From assembly GCA_033439765.1 (NCBI GenBank), contig JAULSN010000002.1, positions 1,240,001 through 1,304,000 on the forward strand: 64,000 bases of DNA, written 5' to 3'. The notes beneath the pieces are model-generated. The model saw only the letters and a program-made list of their open reading frames with translations. It ran no database searches and was not told where the DNA came from. The position numbers and the translations under genes were made by a program. The DNA comes from Lasiosphaeria ovina. Its lineage: Eukaryota; Ascomycota; Sordariomycetes; Sordariales; Lasiosphaeriaceae. This document shows, in pieces, positions 42,211-53,677 of this stretch; the first letter of the stretch is position 1, and each line of letters starts with the position of its first letter.

Positions 42211-43199
42211 GAGTATCCCCAACCACCTTTTCTCCCTCCTCTTCTCCCTCCTCTTCTCCCTCCTCTTCTCTCTCCTCTCCTCCCTCCTCTTTACTATTGC
42301 CGACCTCATCGCCGTGTTCAAGCCGGAATTTTATCATTGGCATGGGTGGACGCGAGCCCGTGTACTGGATCGGGTGATACTCGCGATACGCATCCACAAG
42401 CAAGCAGGAAAGATTAAACCCTGATCTAATCTTAGATAGGTGTGGAAGCTCGCCGAGATCGTATTCGGCCCCATCTGGATGTATGGAAGCAGATAACCAG
42501 TAAAAATCAGGCGCGCCGACAGGCAAGGTTGTGTCTATTCGAATCGCCTCCGACAATATGTCGTGGAACATGTCGACATGCTTGATATCTTCCGGATACA
42601 ATCGATCTAGACGTCCCTCTCTTGCCCAATCGACGAGTGCTCTTGTAGCAGCATCTTCGCCCCATGGGTCGCCGGAAGGGCCCAATATCGATATAATGAA
42701 GTCGCGAAGGTTGGGGCGTACAAGGTCGCTTCCGCGGAGCTTGCTGCGGAGCTTGGTGTTGGTAGGGGCTTCACTGCCGAAATCTTGGTCGGAACCATGT
42801 TCCGAATGCCGCTCGCTGGACTCTGGCAGGAAGTTAGCGAAAAGTTCTGACTGATGTAGAGGCTTTCCAGCGCCCACGGAATCTTACCCGCAATCGAACG
42901 AACCGTTTCTCCAAAACTGCGATCTGACTCTGACGCCTGACTGGCACGACGTACCCGCCGCGTTTGTGTTGTAGATTGGGCTACGGAATCGCCGTCGCGA
43001 GGCGTGATCGCTGCCTGGCTCGGTCCGCTGAGGGAGGCTATTGTGCAGGAGTCTAGCTTGCTGTTAGTGAATATTCACGGCAGGTATGGAAGATAGCCAG
43101 CTCTGAAGAAACCTTACATGCCAGGGAAGAGCCGCAATCTTTGGCTGTGCCCCCCCACGTCGACACCTCACTCTCATCGCCGGGCACCCCGCCTGCCAT
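42194..43199 (-). CDS. unrecognised three-exon gene, 3' end altered by Helitron
   Basis: ATG at 43199 (MAGGVPGDESEVSTWGGTAK). Exons 43199-43118, 43052-42889 and 42822-42194; introns of 65 nt (GTAAGG, CTAAC branch) and 66 nt (GTAAGA, GCTAAC branch) restore one frame. The body has ESDRSFGETVRSIA, LRSKLRGSDLVRPNLRDFII, DPWGEDAATRALVDWAREGR, DRLYPEDIKHVDMFHDILSE and GAPDFYWLSASIHPDGAEYD. It then runs into a Glu-rich tail encoded by a simple repeat, and the last residues come from the antisense of the Helitron fragment. So the native C-terminus is probably missing. No domain is recognised. The excellent splice sites and lack of stops suggest it is or recently was expressed. Confidence 0.55.
42211..42300. 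repeat. CTCCCTCCT-type simple repeat at the Helitron junction
   Basis: About ten-base pyrimidine units (TCTTCTCCCTCC) repeated several times; read on the minus strand it encodes the Glu-rich tail of the gene at 42194-43199. Confidence 0.9.
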
Positions 43200-44462
43200 T
43201 TTGACGACTCGGATTTCTGGCAGAGTGGTTTGACCGGAGCCGATATCCCTATGCTTGAAAGAAAACGGCTAGATCGGGTATTGGATGTTAGCTGCTGAGC
43301 GACGAATGCGCGTAAGGGAGTGGGGAAGTACTGGTACTAATGACAAACATACCGAAGCGGGCGCCAGCTCGACCCAATCCGCTCTTCCTTGTGCGACTCT
43401 TTTCTTCTTTTCGTTCGTGTTTGGGATAATGATGATCTGCCAATCCGGTTGCTATCATGAAAGTGGATCTTGACCGAGATGGGGCTAATGGAGTAATCGA
43501 CTGCTGCCTACCTCACTTACGGCATTGTCACTCTCCTCGATTTCAGGTCTTAGTTACTCGTAACGTCTTTTCTACACCTAGAATGCCGGGACGGCGCCCT
43601 CCTTCCTCTGCCAGCTATCTGCCCTACTCGCCTTACCCCTAACCCTAAGTCACACAACACCCCTGCTCACGTCGCTTTCCTTCCCATACATCCTCTCTTT
43701 TTCTAATATCTGGCCAGCATCCTCGCCCTGCAGCGTGAAAGTGTATTGGCGCTGATAGAGTAATCGACTGCTACCCACCTCGCTCGCGTCATTGCTCAAG
43801 CCGCTTTCCTTTTCCCCACGTACTCTCATTTTCTAAACCCCGCCCAGCATCCACGCCCCGCTCGCTTTGAAGACCTAGCCAGGCGGCCCCGCGGCGTGAT
43901 TAGGGACACACAAAACGACGTCGCCCACCGGTAAGCTAGATTTCTTTTCTTTTCCTTCCACGAATGCTTTACTCGGTACATCCATTCTCTCCTACGCCTC
44001 ACTATAGAGACAGCACCTCCCTCCTCCCTCCTCTATTCGGCGCTGCTTGCTTTATTGTTTTTTTCACCGTCCGCCTTTCGTGCTCGCACCGATATACTGC
44101 CACCGGCTCCTTGGATTTCTCTGACCATTTCTGTGTCCGATTCCTGACCAGCATCCTCATATTTCCACGTTCGTCGGGTCTGGTAAGCCAAATTCTGTTC
44201 TACTTATCGTTGGATATTTACAGATGTTGCGTGCCCTTGAGACTTGAGCTTCTCCTTCCCTACCAGCCCGTTTCTTCCAATCACAAATTCCCCGCGCCAG
44301 TGGCTACACCGCCCGCCATCCACTTATCGTCTCCGCTTCATTCTAATAAATAGAAGGTAAAAGCTGCAACGGCCCTCGCGGTTCCTCTCCGCGCGACGAC
44401 CATCAAAAGGTACCGGATAACACCTAGCTCTCGCTCAAGACCTCAAAGCTAAAGATAAATAG
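43200..44462. other. intergenic with diverged repeats and a telomere-like pair
   Basis: A unit beginning GAGTAATCGACTGCT occurs at about 43490 and again at about 43757 with similar flanks. CCCTAACCCTAA lies at 43637-43648. No coding frame is convincing. Confidence 0.45.
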
Positions 44463-45140
44463 ATGACTTGCAAATGCACGGCATGTGTGCCCGTACTATC
44501 GACCAAGTCCAACGGGAAACCGTACCACCTCGAGGAGATTGCTTTCCCTCGTCTACGATTGCCCCGGACTATCAACCTCCGCGACACGTTCGCCGCATTC
44601 ACTACGCTCCCAAATCCCTCACTAGAGATTAGAAGACTCCCAATTACTCCGTTGGTACAATATCTCTGGCCGTCGCGTCGAGGGGTTGACCGGATATACC
44701 CAGAATATATCAATGCACAAAAGCTCCTCGAAATCACCAAAATGACGCTGGGCCTCGCAAACAATACAGTCACTGAACAACAAGTCGTGGTTGAGGCTGT
44801 ATTACTACCGCACGGTCAGCTTGGATACGGCCCTATCACAAGTGTTCTGATCCGAGATCGCGAGGACGTTGTCGAAGCGATGCGGCAGCTCAGCAACCTC
44901 CCCGCTCCTAAACCCGGCCCCGACAATAGACCAACCATCCTCTTCCGCCCGTACAACGTCAGGGTCGACTATATAGAGCGTTGGCTTGATTCTATCTCGC
45001 CAGGCTTGCCGAGTCCACCTGGCGAAAACACAACCAACTTCGGTGAAGTTGACGGAGGCGGCCATGAGAATTACCCCCATCCTGTTCTAGCACATACCAG
45101 AAGAGAGGGCGGTTGCGATAACCCGGTTGTCATAGATTAG
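44463..45140 (+). CDS. unrecognised 225-aa protein
   Basis: An undamaged frame, MTCKCTACVPVLSTKSNGKP onwards, with no signal peptide or membrane segment. It looks globular in the middle (RGVDRIYPEYINAQKLLEIT; SVLIRDREDVVEAMRQLSNL) and ends in a Gly/Pro/Asn-rich tail. An N-terminal CKCTAC cysteine cluster might bind metal, but nothing partners it. It may be the surviving exon of a larger gene. I do not recognise the family. Confidence 0.45.
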   Translation: MTCKCTACVPVLSTKSNGKPYHLEEIAFPRLRLPRTINLRDTFAAFTTLPNPSLEIRRLPITPLVQYLWPSRRGVDRIYPEYINAQKLLEITKMTLGLANNTVTEQQVVVEAVLLPHGQLGYGPITSVLIRDREDVVEAMRQLSNLPAPKPGPDNRPTILFRPYNVRVDYIERWLDSISPGLPSPPGENTTNFGEVDGGGHENYPHPVLAHTRREGGCDNPVVID

Positions 45141-45996
45141 GGAGCTAGGTTGGTAGACTCAATGCTAAGGAGATATATCACCATGTCAAAGAATTAGGAT
45201 TCAACGGGCTACTCAGGCAGCTAGGCGCCTGCCATGGTATTTGGCTAATTTACGTGCGAATCCGTGCCTTAGAGTTGCCATTTGCAACTTGCCTTTGGTC
45301 ACCCTTGGGATGCTCAAAGTTGGTGTATTTGTGGACCGCATGCGAGTTCGTTTGGTGGGCTAAAACTGCTCCATTGTTGGACGTCTTAGGAGCCGAAAAC
45401 AGGTGTGTGTGTGCGGGTGGAAAACTCTTCCCGGATCCCTGGCCGCCAAGAGGAGCTAAGGCTGGCCCAGCAACCACCACAACAGTTCGTCTCCCGCTAG
45501 CATGTTTACCCCGCAGTCTCCACTAAATCTTCCAGACGCGTCCTCAGGCGTCCTACAACCCGGCTTCGAAACGTCGAGTCTCCTTCGTTTCTACTCAATT
45601 CAACTTACTCGCCAGGGCTACGAAATCGCCCACCTGACCAAGGAGCTTGCGACTTGGTCAGGACGGTTGACTCGCAAAACTATCGGTACCTCGATTTTGT
45701 AGTGCATCACCACCAAAACCAAAGTATCTTGTGTTTAATGCATTTTTCCACTTAAATACCTAGGCAATTCCTCAAACCGACCAAATCCAGTATTATTACT
45801 TTGCCGCCCAGTCCACCCACATCAACACCCTGGCCCGCCCTCATCACCACTTACACCAAAGTCGGTATCCTCATTGTCATCAACGACTATAATGCTCCCT
45901 TCTTCGGCTTCAGAAGACTGGTTAAAATTGCATTTTTGAGCGATTCAGGCCAAAGGCTTCGAATGCCGTCAATTCGAATGTTGGTTGATTTATCTT
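45141..45996. other. intergenic, nothing recognised
   Basis: Short frames on both strands without family resemblance. Confidence 0.4.
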
Positions 45997-46386
45997 TCAT
46001 TTCTTAGGGTTATGTGTGCGACTGAGCGCCTCAGGGTTGTCGTCGAGCGAGCGCCCCGACGCCAGCCATGCGTACTCGACAATGTAGTTGTGCAGCGCTG
46101 CGCTGCGCACGTGGTCTAGGGCCGGGTGCTCGCCGCCGGAACGGGCCGGGTTCGCGGCTGTCACGAGCGCATTGCTGACGTCGGGCAGCTGCGACGATGA
46201 TGACGACGACGACGGCATGACGAACTGGGCCTGGTAGGCAGCGCCAGCAAGCTCGGCTTCGGGCGCTGTCGCCGCCGCCGCCGCTACCGCTGGGATGCTT
46301 ATTAAATGCAGGAAGCGGGCCAAGAGCGCGACCACCAAGAGCCCAACCATGAACTGCGGTGTTTTGTTGATGGATGCAGCTGGCAT
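45997..46386 (-). CDS. small protein with one N-terminal membrane segment
   Basis: 129 residues, MPAASINKTPQFMVGLLVVA onwards. Residues 12-40 are hydrophobic (FMVGLLVVALLARFLHLISI), followed by an Ala-rich stretch and a Ser run. The C-terminal half is polar (HPALDHVRSAALHNYIVEYA). It could be a signal anchor or an uncleaved signal peptide of a small secreted protein; cysteines are absent. GC3 is high and the frame intact. No homologue is recalled. Confidence 0.5.
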   Translation of the reverse strand: MPAASINKTPQFMVGLLVVALLARFLHLISIPAVAAAAATAPEAELAGAAYQAQFVMPSSSSSSSQLPDVSNALVTAANPARSGGEHPALDHVRSAALHNYIVEYAWLASGRSLDDNPEALSRTHNPKK

Positions 46387-47459
46387 GGCAACCTTAATGA
46401 AATGCTTTCAGGGTTGAGGTTGGTGAAGAGAGACTTGAAACTGAAGACGCGACACTGTTTAGGTAATCACGTTTCTTTGCAAATTGTATGCCCTCTCCCC
46501 TGCCCGACTCGATTCCCAAGGTATATGAAGTAAAGACAATCAAGTTAAGGTCAGTAAAGGCTGATGCAGGCCCCCTTTGACACAAAAACTGGCTACGGAG
46601 TCTTTCTCCGAGCAACCTCCCACGTCTCTTCAAAATCTTTCAGCATCACACCTGCAGAAGCGACCCGGTCCTTCTCTGCAATCGGTTCCCGTCCCACGGC
46701 CATTGCTTCAACCGATGTGGGCTTTTCATTCAGATAGTGCTGAAGCATTGCGGAGAACTCGTCTGGTCTAGAGCGTGGTGGTGGTCAGTCAGTGTTCGGC
46801 ATTCGCATCTACGGATGTGTGGTGTCATGAAGGAAGGCGAGGGTGGCCGGAACTTACCGCCGCTTGGGCTTATCGCGAATTACTGTTGGGAACAGAGGGT
46901 TGGGTGCGGCCTGGCTCGTCTCGGAGGTATCCATTGAGTACCTGTGTTGGTGGTTTGGAACGGCTGAGGTGCTGTTAAGAAGCTAATCGTAGTTGAATGA
47001 TGGAATGCACAATTGCACATGGAACCACGGTTGAAGACGGGTATTAATTATATTTTCGGTTGGAGATACAAAATTTGTCCCTTCTTTTCCATCTTCTCAT
47101 TTCGTGGTTGAGCATTATGCTCATAATTATCGCTGGAGTTCACGATTCTCAGTTCTCAGTTCTGAGGGCTTTAGCAGAGCGCTAGGTCATGGTGTCGACT
47201 TCTCGCCAGGGTATTTTTCGTCTGGCGCAATTGCGCAAATCGCGTTCTCCCCCTTGGCGCCTACCTGCATGGCGCACAGCCACACTCTTCCCCAAAACTG
47301 AGCTCAACTTCTGACAGTCTCATAATGTTATGTCACCCCGCATCTCAGCTTCTCACGACCCGAGTTTAATCTCGATACATTGTACAGTCGCCATTGCTAT
47401 CGCTCGGAGCACTTGAAGCAACGCAAAATCAAAGGTACCTACCTAATTAGAGGCTAAAA
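46387..47459. other. intergenic, promoter side of the C2H2 gene
   Basis: No gene supported. A tandem AGTTCTCAGTTCTCAGTTCTG stretch lies at about 47145. Confidence 0.4.
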
Positions 47460-49645
47460 ATGGAAACACTGCCTTCCGGGGTTTCAACACCACAGTCGGC
47501 TGCCGCCAGCTTGCCGAGCGTCACGCTCCCACCGCCCCTGCGTGATGCTCCTGGAATCAGCTCCGAGGACCTCTCTCCAACGCAGGATGATCTCGTGAGG
47601 CACAAACGCATCCACCTTGTGCGTTTCCAGAGGCATAGGGTCGTGAAAGGTTGTGGGGAGAAAGTGAGAGACCCCGGCCCAAGCAATGTCGACAAGAGCA
47701 GGCCCGCTCCCGAATCAAGAGTCGAGTCGCCAGATGCCCACGTTTCGATCAACACCACTTCCGGTTTCTCATTTAGGGACGGTCCCCTCCCGATAAATCA
47801 GGACATCAAGAGCGGTACCAACATCAATATGGAAACCACAGCATCACCTTCAGTATACGATCAGGATATCAAGAGCAGTATCAACATCAAGATCGAACCC
47901 ACAGAATCACCTTCAGTATACGATCAGGATATCAAGAACAGTACCAACATCAAGATCGAACCCACAGCATCACCTTCAGTATACGACCAGGATATCATGA
48001 ACAGCACCAACATCAAGATCGAACCCACAGAATCACCTTCAGTATACGATCAGGATATCAAGAGCGGTACCAACATCAAGATGAAAACACCAGAATCACC
48101 TTCAGTGTACGATAAGAGCCCCCCATCTCCCTCTTGGAAGTTACCTCCATCACCTAGTCCCGGTGTTAAACTTAGGAGCCCACCTCCAAATATCTCCCCA
48201 AGGTCAGTTGCTTCCATTATGCCAACATCTATCCAACCGCAGCCAGCGAGGGACAAAGCGACCGTTTCGGAGTCCCTATCTTCCCAGACACCAAGAAGCG
48301 AAGGAAGCTCCGTCACTACGGAGACTTTCTTTGACGAAAGGAAATCCAAAATGATTGAGAGCATTGTCCAGGATGCGACAAACAAGATTAAGGCCATGCT
48401 TTTACAAGCCAGGGGTAGCTCTGGCTCGACTTCCGACCCCCCAAGCCAAGATCCAACGCCAGGACAACAGGAGAGCAGACCAAACACAGCACGCGCCACG
48501 ACTGGAAATGACAGAAATCCGAAACGTAAGATGGATGATAGGGGCTACTCCGGAACTGACGACGAAGATGAGGACACAGGCAATCACGGGCCAAAAGATC
48601 CTGCTACCGCCAAGGGAGATGCCCCAAGATATGCCTGCCCCTACTTCAAATACAACCCTTCGTTCTACAAAAGCGCAAGGGGCTGTCCGGGTCCTGGATG
48701 GCTAGATATTCACAGGGTCAAGTAAGTTCCATCAACCCTCATATACACACTAGTTATTAGACTGATAAACATACTCTAGAGAACACCTTTACCGACGCCA
48801 CAAGCAACCAAAATACCGTTGCGGCCGCTGTTGGCAATCATTCAAGGACCAGGCGGGCCACCTCGACCACCAGAGAATGCCTCAACCGTGTTCCCTTCGC
48901 GAAATAGAACATATAGAGGGGTTTGATGCCGTCCAGGAAGGCAGACTCCGGTCTCGGAAAAAAGCGAAGGGAGTTGCGGAACCATCCGAGACAGAAAAGT
49001 GGCGCGATGTGTACAAGATTCTGTTTCCCCAAGTTGAGTATGATGACATGCCTTCGCCGTGTAAGTCTTCCCAAAGCTTGAGCTTGATTCCTCTCCAAGT
49101 GTCAGGCTATGTATCATCGCTGACTCGGCACAGTCTACGAATACGGGGAACTCGTCGCCGCAAATGCAACGGGACCTCGTGCTCCTGGTCCCGACCGACT
49201 GGGAGAATGCGAAGCATATATCCTGCGCGTGGTCCCACCGCGCCTCCACCAGGATCTCGGTCGCGCCGCCGAGCGAAATTTCGGCATAGTCGAGGAAGCA
49301 CGACGACGAGAAGCTACTGCCTGCATCGAAGACATCATTGCACAGGCGTTCCGCGAGTTTCGATCCCAACCTCCACCCGGAGATGCAGCGATACATGCAG
49401 CGGAGGAGCACTATGAAGAGCAACAATCACTAGAGACACAACCGGGGGGTCAGCCTGGCGATGTGGATCCATTCGCAGGGTTGGACTTGGCTCTCTTGGA
49501 TATGGACCCGTTCGTCATCATGGGTAATGACGGAATCGGATACGACGGAGACGGGCTGCTGGAGGGTATCTTGCGTCCGATTGACGATGCGGGGAAGCTG
49601 TCCGACTCGGGCTACGACTCCGGAAGCCTGGAGACCCATCGATAG
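47460..49645 (+). CDS. C2H2-type zinc finger protein with IKIEP repeats
   Basis: Three exons: 47460-48722, 48781-49060 and 49134-49645 (introns of 58 and 73 nt with GTAAGT donors). The N-terminal half is Ser/Pro-rich and holds five tandem 22-residue repeats (about residues 118-220; unit like SPSVYDQDIKNSTNIKIEPT). Three copies contain NIKIEPT, matching the SUMO/synergy-control consensus psi-K-x-E-P. A basic NPKRKMDDR and an acidic TDDEDED patch follow. The finger block spans intron 1: YACPYFKYNPSFYKSARGCP, GPGWLDIHRVK, then EHLYRRHKQPKYRCGRCWQS and FKDQAGHLDHQRM. The C-terminus is acidic (PFAGLDLALLDMDPF), like an activation domain. From memory this finger block marks a large fungal family of putative nuclear regulators. 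No damage is seen. Confidence 0.85.
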
Positions 49646-50015
49646 CCCCTCAAGGCTGATAATTCCGGAATCTTACCAGTACTGCTAAAGACATCCTCTT
49701 GGGGGGGAGGGGGGGGGGGGGGGGGGAAGTCAAATTGTGCACTGCATTCAGCAGTTGCTCAGCCCCGACTCTTTTTGCCGTAATTATGAGGACGAAACAC
49801 ATCTGATGAAGACGGGATCAGTAGCTCCATCTAATTAACCCGCCTTTGTTGTATACCTAAAAGCTGGGACCGTACAGTTGAGTGAAGATGTAGGTACAGA
49901 AATAGAAAAAGAATCCGAGTCTTCCTCATAGCCCCCACGAGAATGACGGTTCTGACCAACACGGCAAATCAAATCCGTACATCTAGACGGCCCGTCACAC
50001 GCTGTGTGCCTCTGG
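49646..50015. other. convergent intergenic with poly-G run
   Basis: A run of G interrupted once by A occupies about 49700-49727. The two flanking genes converge here. Confidence 0.6.
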
Positions 50016-50044
50016 TCAAGGGTTTTGATAGTACTGGTAATCAC

Positions 50045-50076
<32 letters not shown>

Positions 50077-52483
50077 ATATTAATGCCATTCGTGTCCCAG
50101 GTCGCGCCCATGACGATGTCGGACAGATACGGCTCGTTGGTCAAGTTCAACAAAAAGTCGTCGGGGATCATGAGGAAGTCCTCGCCAAACTCTGCCATGG
50201 ACGGCGCGTTGACGTTGTAGTAGCCCCCGCCGTCGGCACCGAGCCCGCTGCCTTCGGACGTCAAAAAATTCGGGGACGTCGAAGCACCGGCCGCTGCCGC
50301 ACTATTATTATCTGGACCGGGGCCAGGGTTGATGTCAACAGCTTGCTGCTGCTGGACATGGCTGTTGGCGGGGGCAGCGCGGCGCGGCGGCCCGGTCTCG
50401 GCCACGAACAGGGCCTTGACGGCGCGCAGCAGGAACGGCGTCTTGAAGAAGAGGCCGCGGCGCGGGCCGTCGGCGTCGACCAGGCCCAGCGCGGCGGGGA
50501 TGCGCTCGACGCGCCGCAGCCACGTGTCGAGTATCTCGTGCATGTCGGCGCGCCGCCGCACCGCGTCGCCGTCCCACCCGCTCGCGGCCAGCGAGTCGGT
50601 GTTGTCGTCGCCTTCGCCGTCGCCGTCGCCGTCGTCGGCCAGCGTCGTCAGCTTGAACAGCACCACCACCGTGTGCATCATCTGCGCGAACACGTCGACC
50701 GTCACCCCCAGCCACTCCTCCATCGACAGCCCACTGAACGCCGCCAGCCACCGCTCGATCGACGTCAGTGTCGCGTCGAGCTCCTGCACCCGGCGCAGCT
50801 GCGCCATGCCGCTGTGGTCTCCTCCCCCCGCCGCCGCGCCGCTGCTGCTTCCTCTGGCCGCCTTGGCCGTGGTGCTGTTGCGGATGTACCGCTCTTGTAT
50901 CGTGATGTCCGTGTTGAACAGGTACAGCTGGATGATTTCTGGGAAAGACGTGTCAGAGGGTTAGGCTTGGGAGGCGGGAGACTGTGAGAAGAAGAAACAA
51001 CCCACTGTGGGACTGCATGTGCGCGGGCACGCTCTGCCGCACGGCGTTGGACTGGCTCAGCAGCGCCGCGACCAGCACCGCCGACACGGGCGTCTTGGCC
51101 GCGCCCTCGTCGCCCTCCTCGCTCACCGTCAGGTGGTTCGTGATCAGCTGGCACTTGATCTGCGTCGCCAGCACTATGTCAAGCGCCGTCTCGCGGCCCT
51201 CGCCCGCCATCCCCAGGCACACGTCCATGTACGCCGTCCAGCGCAGCGGCTGGATCTTGCGGTACGCCGACCACATGCTGGCGGCTGTCAGTGACCTCCG
51301 TTGATAGTTGCCAGGGGAAAAGGGGAAAAGGGGAATAGGGGAATAGGGGAAAAACTTACGCAGACACCAGGTGGTGCACGGCGAGTATGGCGCGGCGCTC
51401 CTCCATGGTGCGGGCGGTCTGGGGCTTGGGCGGGGCCTGCTGGGTGAGGACGCGGCCCGAGCGGGTGTGGCGGGTGGTGTTGGCCGGCGGGGCATCACGG
51501 TCAATACCCAGATCGACGGCCATGGCGAGGGCCATCTGGGCGAGCATGACCATGAAGGGCTTGTCCTTCTTGAAGTAGTGCGACCACGAGGCGAAGCACA
51601 CGACGCCGAGCAGCAGGTCGAGGTCGGCCATGTGCTGCGCCACGACGCGCCGCGAGACGATCTGCCACACCGTCTCCTCGATGGCGAACTGCCGCGCCGC
51701 GTTCTTGGTCGTGTAGCACATGACCACCAGCCACAGGAACGGCTTCTGGTGCCGCAGGTCCGCCGCCGTCATCGACGACGGCAGGTGCACGAACGGGAAC
51801 GTCGGCAGGAAGACCCGCCGGAACAGGTCCAGCTGCGCGTCGGCCGCCAGCGCCGGGAAGTGGTGCGCCGACACGTCCTCGAGGATGGGGGAGAGCGACA
51901 TGGGGTAGTCGGGCGCCGGCCGGAGCACGTGGATGACGCTGGTGTCGGTGTCGACCGTGACCTGTGGCTGTAAGTTGGCCGACGTTGATGGGGTGGCGGG
52001 TAGGGACTGGCTGTTGGTGCAGATGGTGCCTGGCGTTGTCGAGGGCGTGTTGAGGTCAGTGGAGACAAGCTGGGGCGGGGGCTGGGGCTGCTTCTCGCCA
52101 GCCTGTGAGCGCAGCAGCGAGACCAAGTCGTCGAGCTTCTCCTCGAGCCGCGAATTCGGCCCAACGGGCGGCTGCTGCTGCGGCGGCGGAGTGCGAGCTT
52201 TGCGCTTTCGGACTGGGGCAGGCGGCTCGCAGGTCTTTCCCAGTCGGTGGCAGCTGAGTGGGGGAGAGATGGCGGGTAACTTGTAAGACAGGGGCTTGTT
52301 TATGTCTCGGATCATGTGCCGAGGCGAGGACTCGACTTACCGCTCGCACTCAGCCCCGTCAGCGCGATAAAAGCATTTGCATTTGGCACGCGAGCATCCC
52401 GCACATGCCCGGCCGTAGGGCGCTGGGCTGACCGAGTCAAACGCCTGCGGGCCAAGCGGAACTTGAGAGTCGGCGGGCGCCAT
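50016..52483 (-). CDS. Zn2Cys6 fungal transcription factor
   Basis: Four exons: 52483-52341, 52253-51360, 51284-51006 and 50938-50016; introns of 87, 75, 67 nt. The zinc cluster is split by intron 1: CAGCSRAKCKCFYRADGAEC then ERCHRLGKTC, matching C-x2-C-x6-C-x8-C-x2-C-x6-C. A basic KRKAR linker and a Leu-rich NSRLEEKLDDLVSLLRSQ likely form the dimerisation helix. The middle domain includes HFPALAADAQLDLFRRVFLP, WLVVMCYTTKNAARQFAIEE, LDLLLGVVCFASWSHYFKKD and MAVDLGIDRD, typical of the fungal-specific regulatory domain. The C-terminus has EEWLGVTVDVFAQMMHTVVV and a Gln run (10 residues, CAG repeats) near the end. It is nuclear and DNA-binding; targets are not evident from neighbours. The third intron boundary (A, then GTGGGT) is the least certain. 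Confidence 0.88.
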
Positions 52484-53677
52484 GTCAAATGCGGAAGGCC
52501 AAGGATCGGGCGCCGCGGTGGGTTTCTGGTAGATCTGGTTAGGTCAGGTCCCGGTCCTACGCAAGGAATCGAGCCCGGCAGTCGCAACAGTAGAGCGGGT
52601 TTGGAATCCCGCTGGCGCGTATTGATGTTCGCTCTTGCTCTTGGTGCGGTCAACGGCGCGGGGACGACACATTGCTTGGGCTTTGGCACAAGGATGCCGC
52701 GGGATCCGCACACGGCCTATAAACATCCGCGGGATTCGGATCCTTGCAGTTCTGCGGGTTGAACCAACCCAACCAGCCAATCACCTCACGCCAAGCGCCC
52801 TGGGAACGTCGGAGATAACAAAGACAGGCATGGAGAGCGGAGTAAAGCCTAACCATCACCGGGGATGTTTTGTCACACAGACCACACATTTGTCTATAAG
52901 ACTGTGAACGATATTCCACACAAGTCCATGATTTTGTTTCCCATATGTTAGCTATGGGCGGGATGAGTGCAATCCGGCCAAAGTGAACGAAACCCGCGGG
53001 GTTGGACACGACATCACTTCTTCGCCCTGCATCTGAGTTGAGCTGAGCCGAGTTTTGCTAAGCTGAGTTTTGCTGTTTTGCTATTGCCGAGACCTGACGA
53101 CGGAATAAGACAACAGAAGGGCGTCGGCATTAAGGAGTCAAGCCGATGTCAGTCCCACTTTCACCCCTCTCGCGCGGGTTGTTCCGACCCGCCCTATCTC
53201 TGCTTAACCGCTCCTGCACACCCTCAGTGCCCTGCGTGTGAGCACAGCACTGCGCCCTGTCGTTCCTGGTAGGGGAAGTACATGCACCGCCACCAAGGGT
53301 CTGAGAATCTTGAGACAAAAAATAGCTACATCCTCTTTTGAAGTAGAATATCTTATATTTCGTCCGCTTCAACAAGACTTGCCTTAAGAAGGGACTGCTG
53401 TTATTTGGGGAAGAGCGGTTACTCGCTTTCCACGCAGTAGGCGCTTAAATCTCTAGGTCTATGGGCACTTAGCTGGGGTATCACCGAAAACCGGTCCTCC
53501 AATGGGACCGTTCCGATATCACCCCATCACACGTGTCGACATGTAACTGGCTGATGGCTCGGTCATCCTCGGTCTTCTTGAGATTTGTTTCCTCGTGTAA
53601 TCTGACTTCCTGAACCTAGCCGGCCTACCCCGGACTGAACTCGACACCATAGACTTCAATAGAACAAGACGCCCGAC
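52484..53677. other. intergenic, promoter region of the Zn2Cys6 gene
   Basis: Inverted GC-rich motifs containing CGCGGGAT occur at about 52690 and 52728. No coding region supported. Confidence 0.4.

Noticed and set aside
43637..43648. A chromosome end or de novo telomere.
   Set aside because: Only two telomere-like units, in the middle of ordinary sequence; used only as weak context.
50004..50987. 327-aa plus-strand frame over the Zn2Cys6 gene, and similar frames at 51371, 56174 and 59538.
   Set aside because: They are antisense shadows of GC-rich coding exons whose minus-strand products show real domains and clean splice sites.
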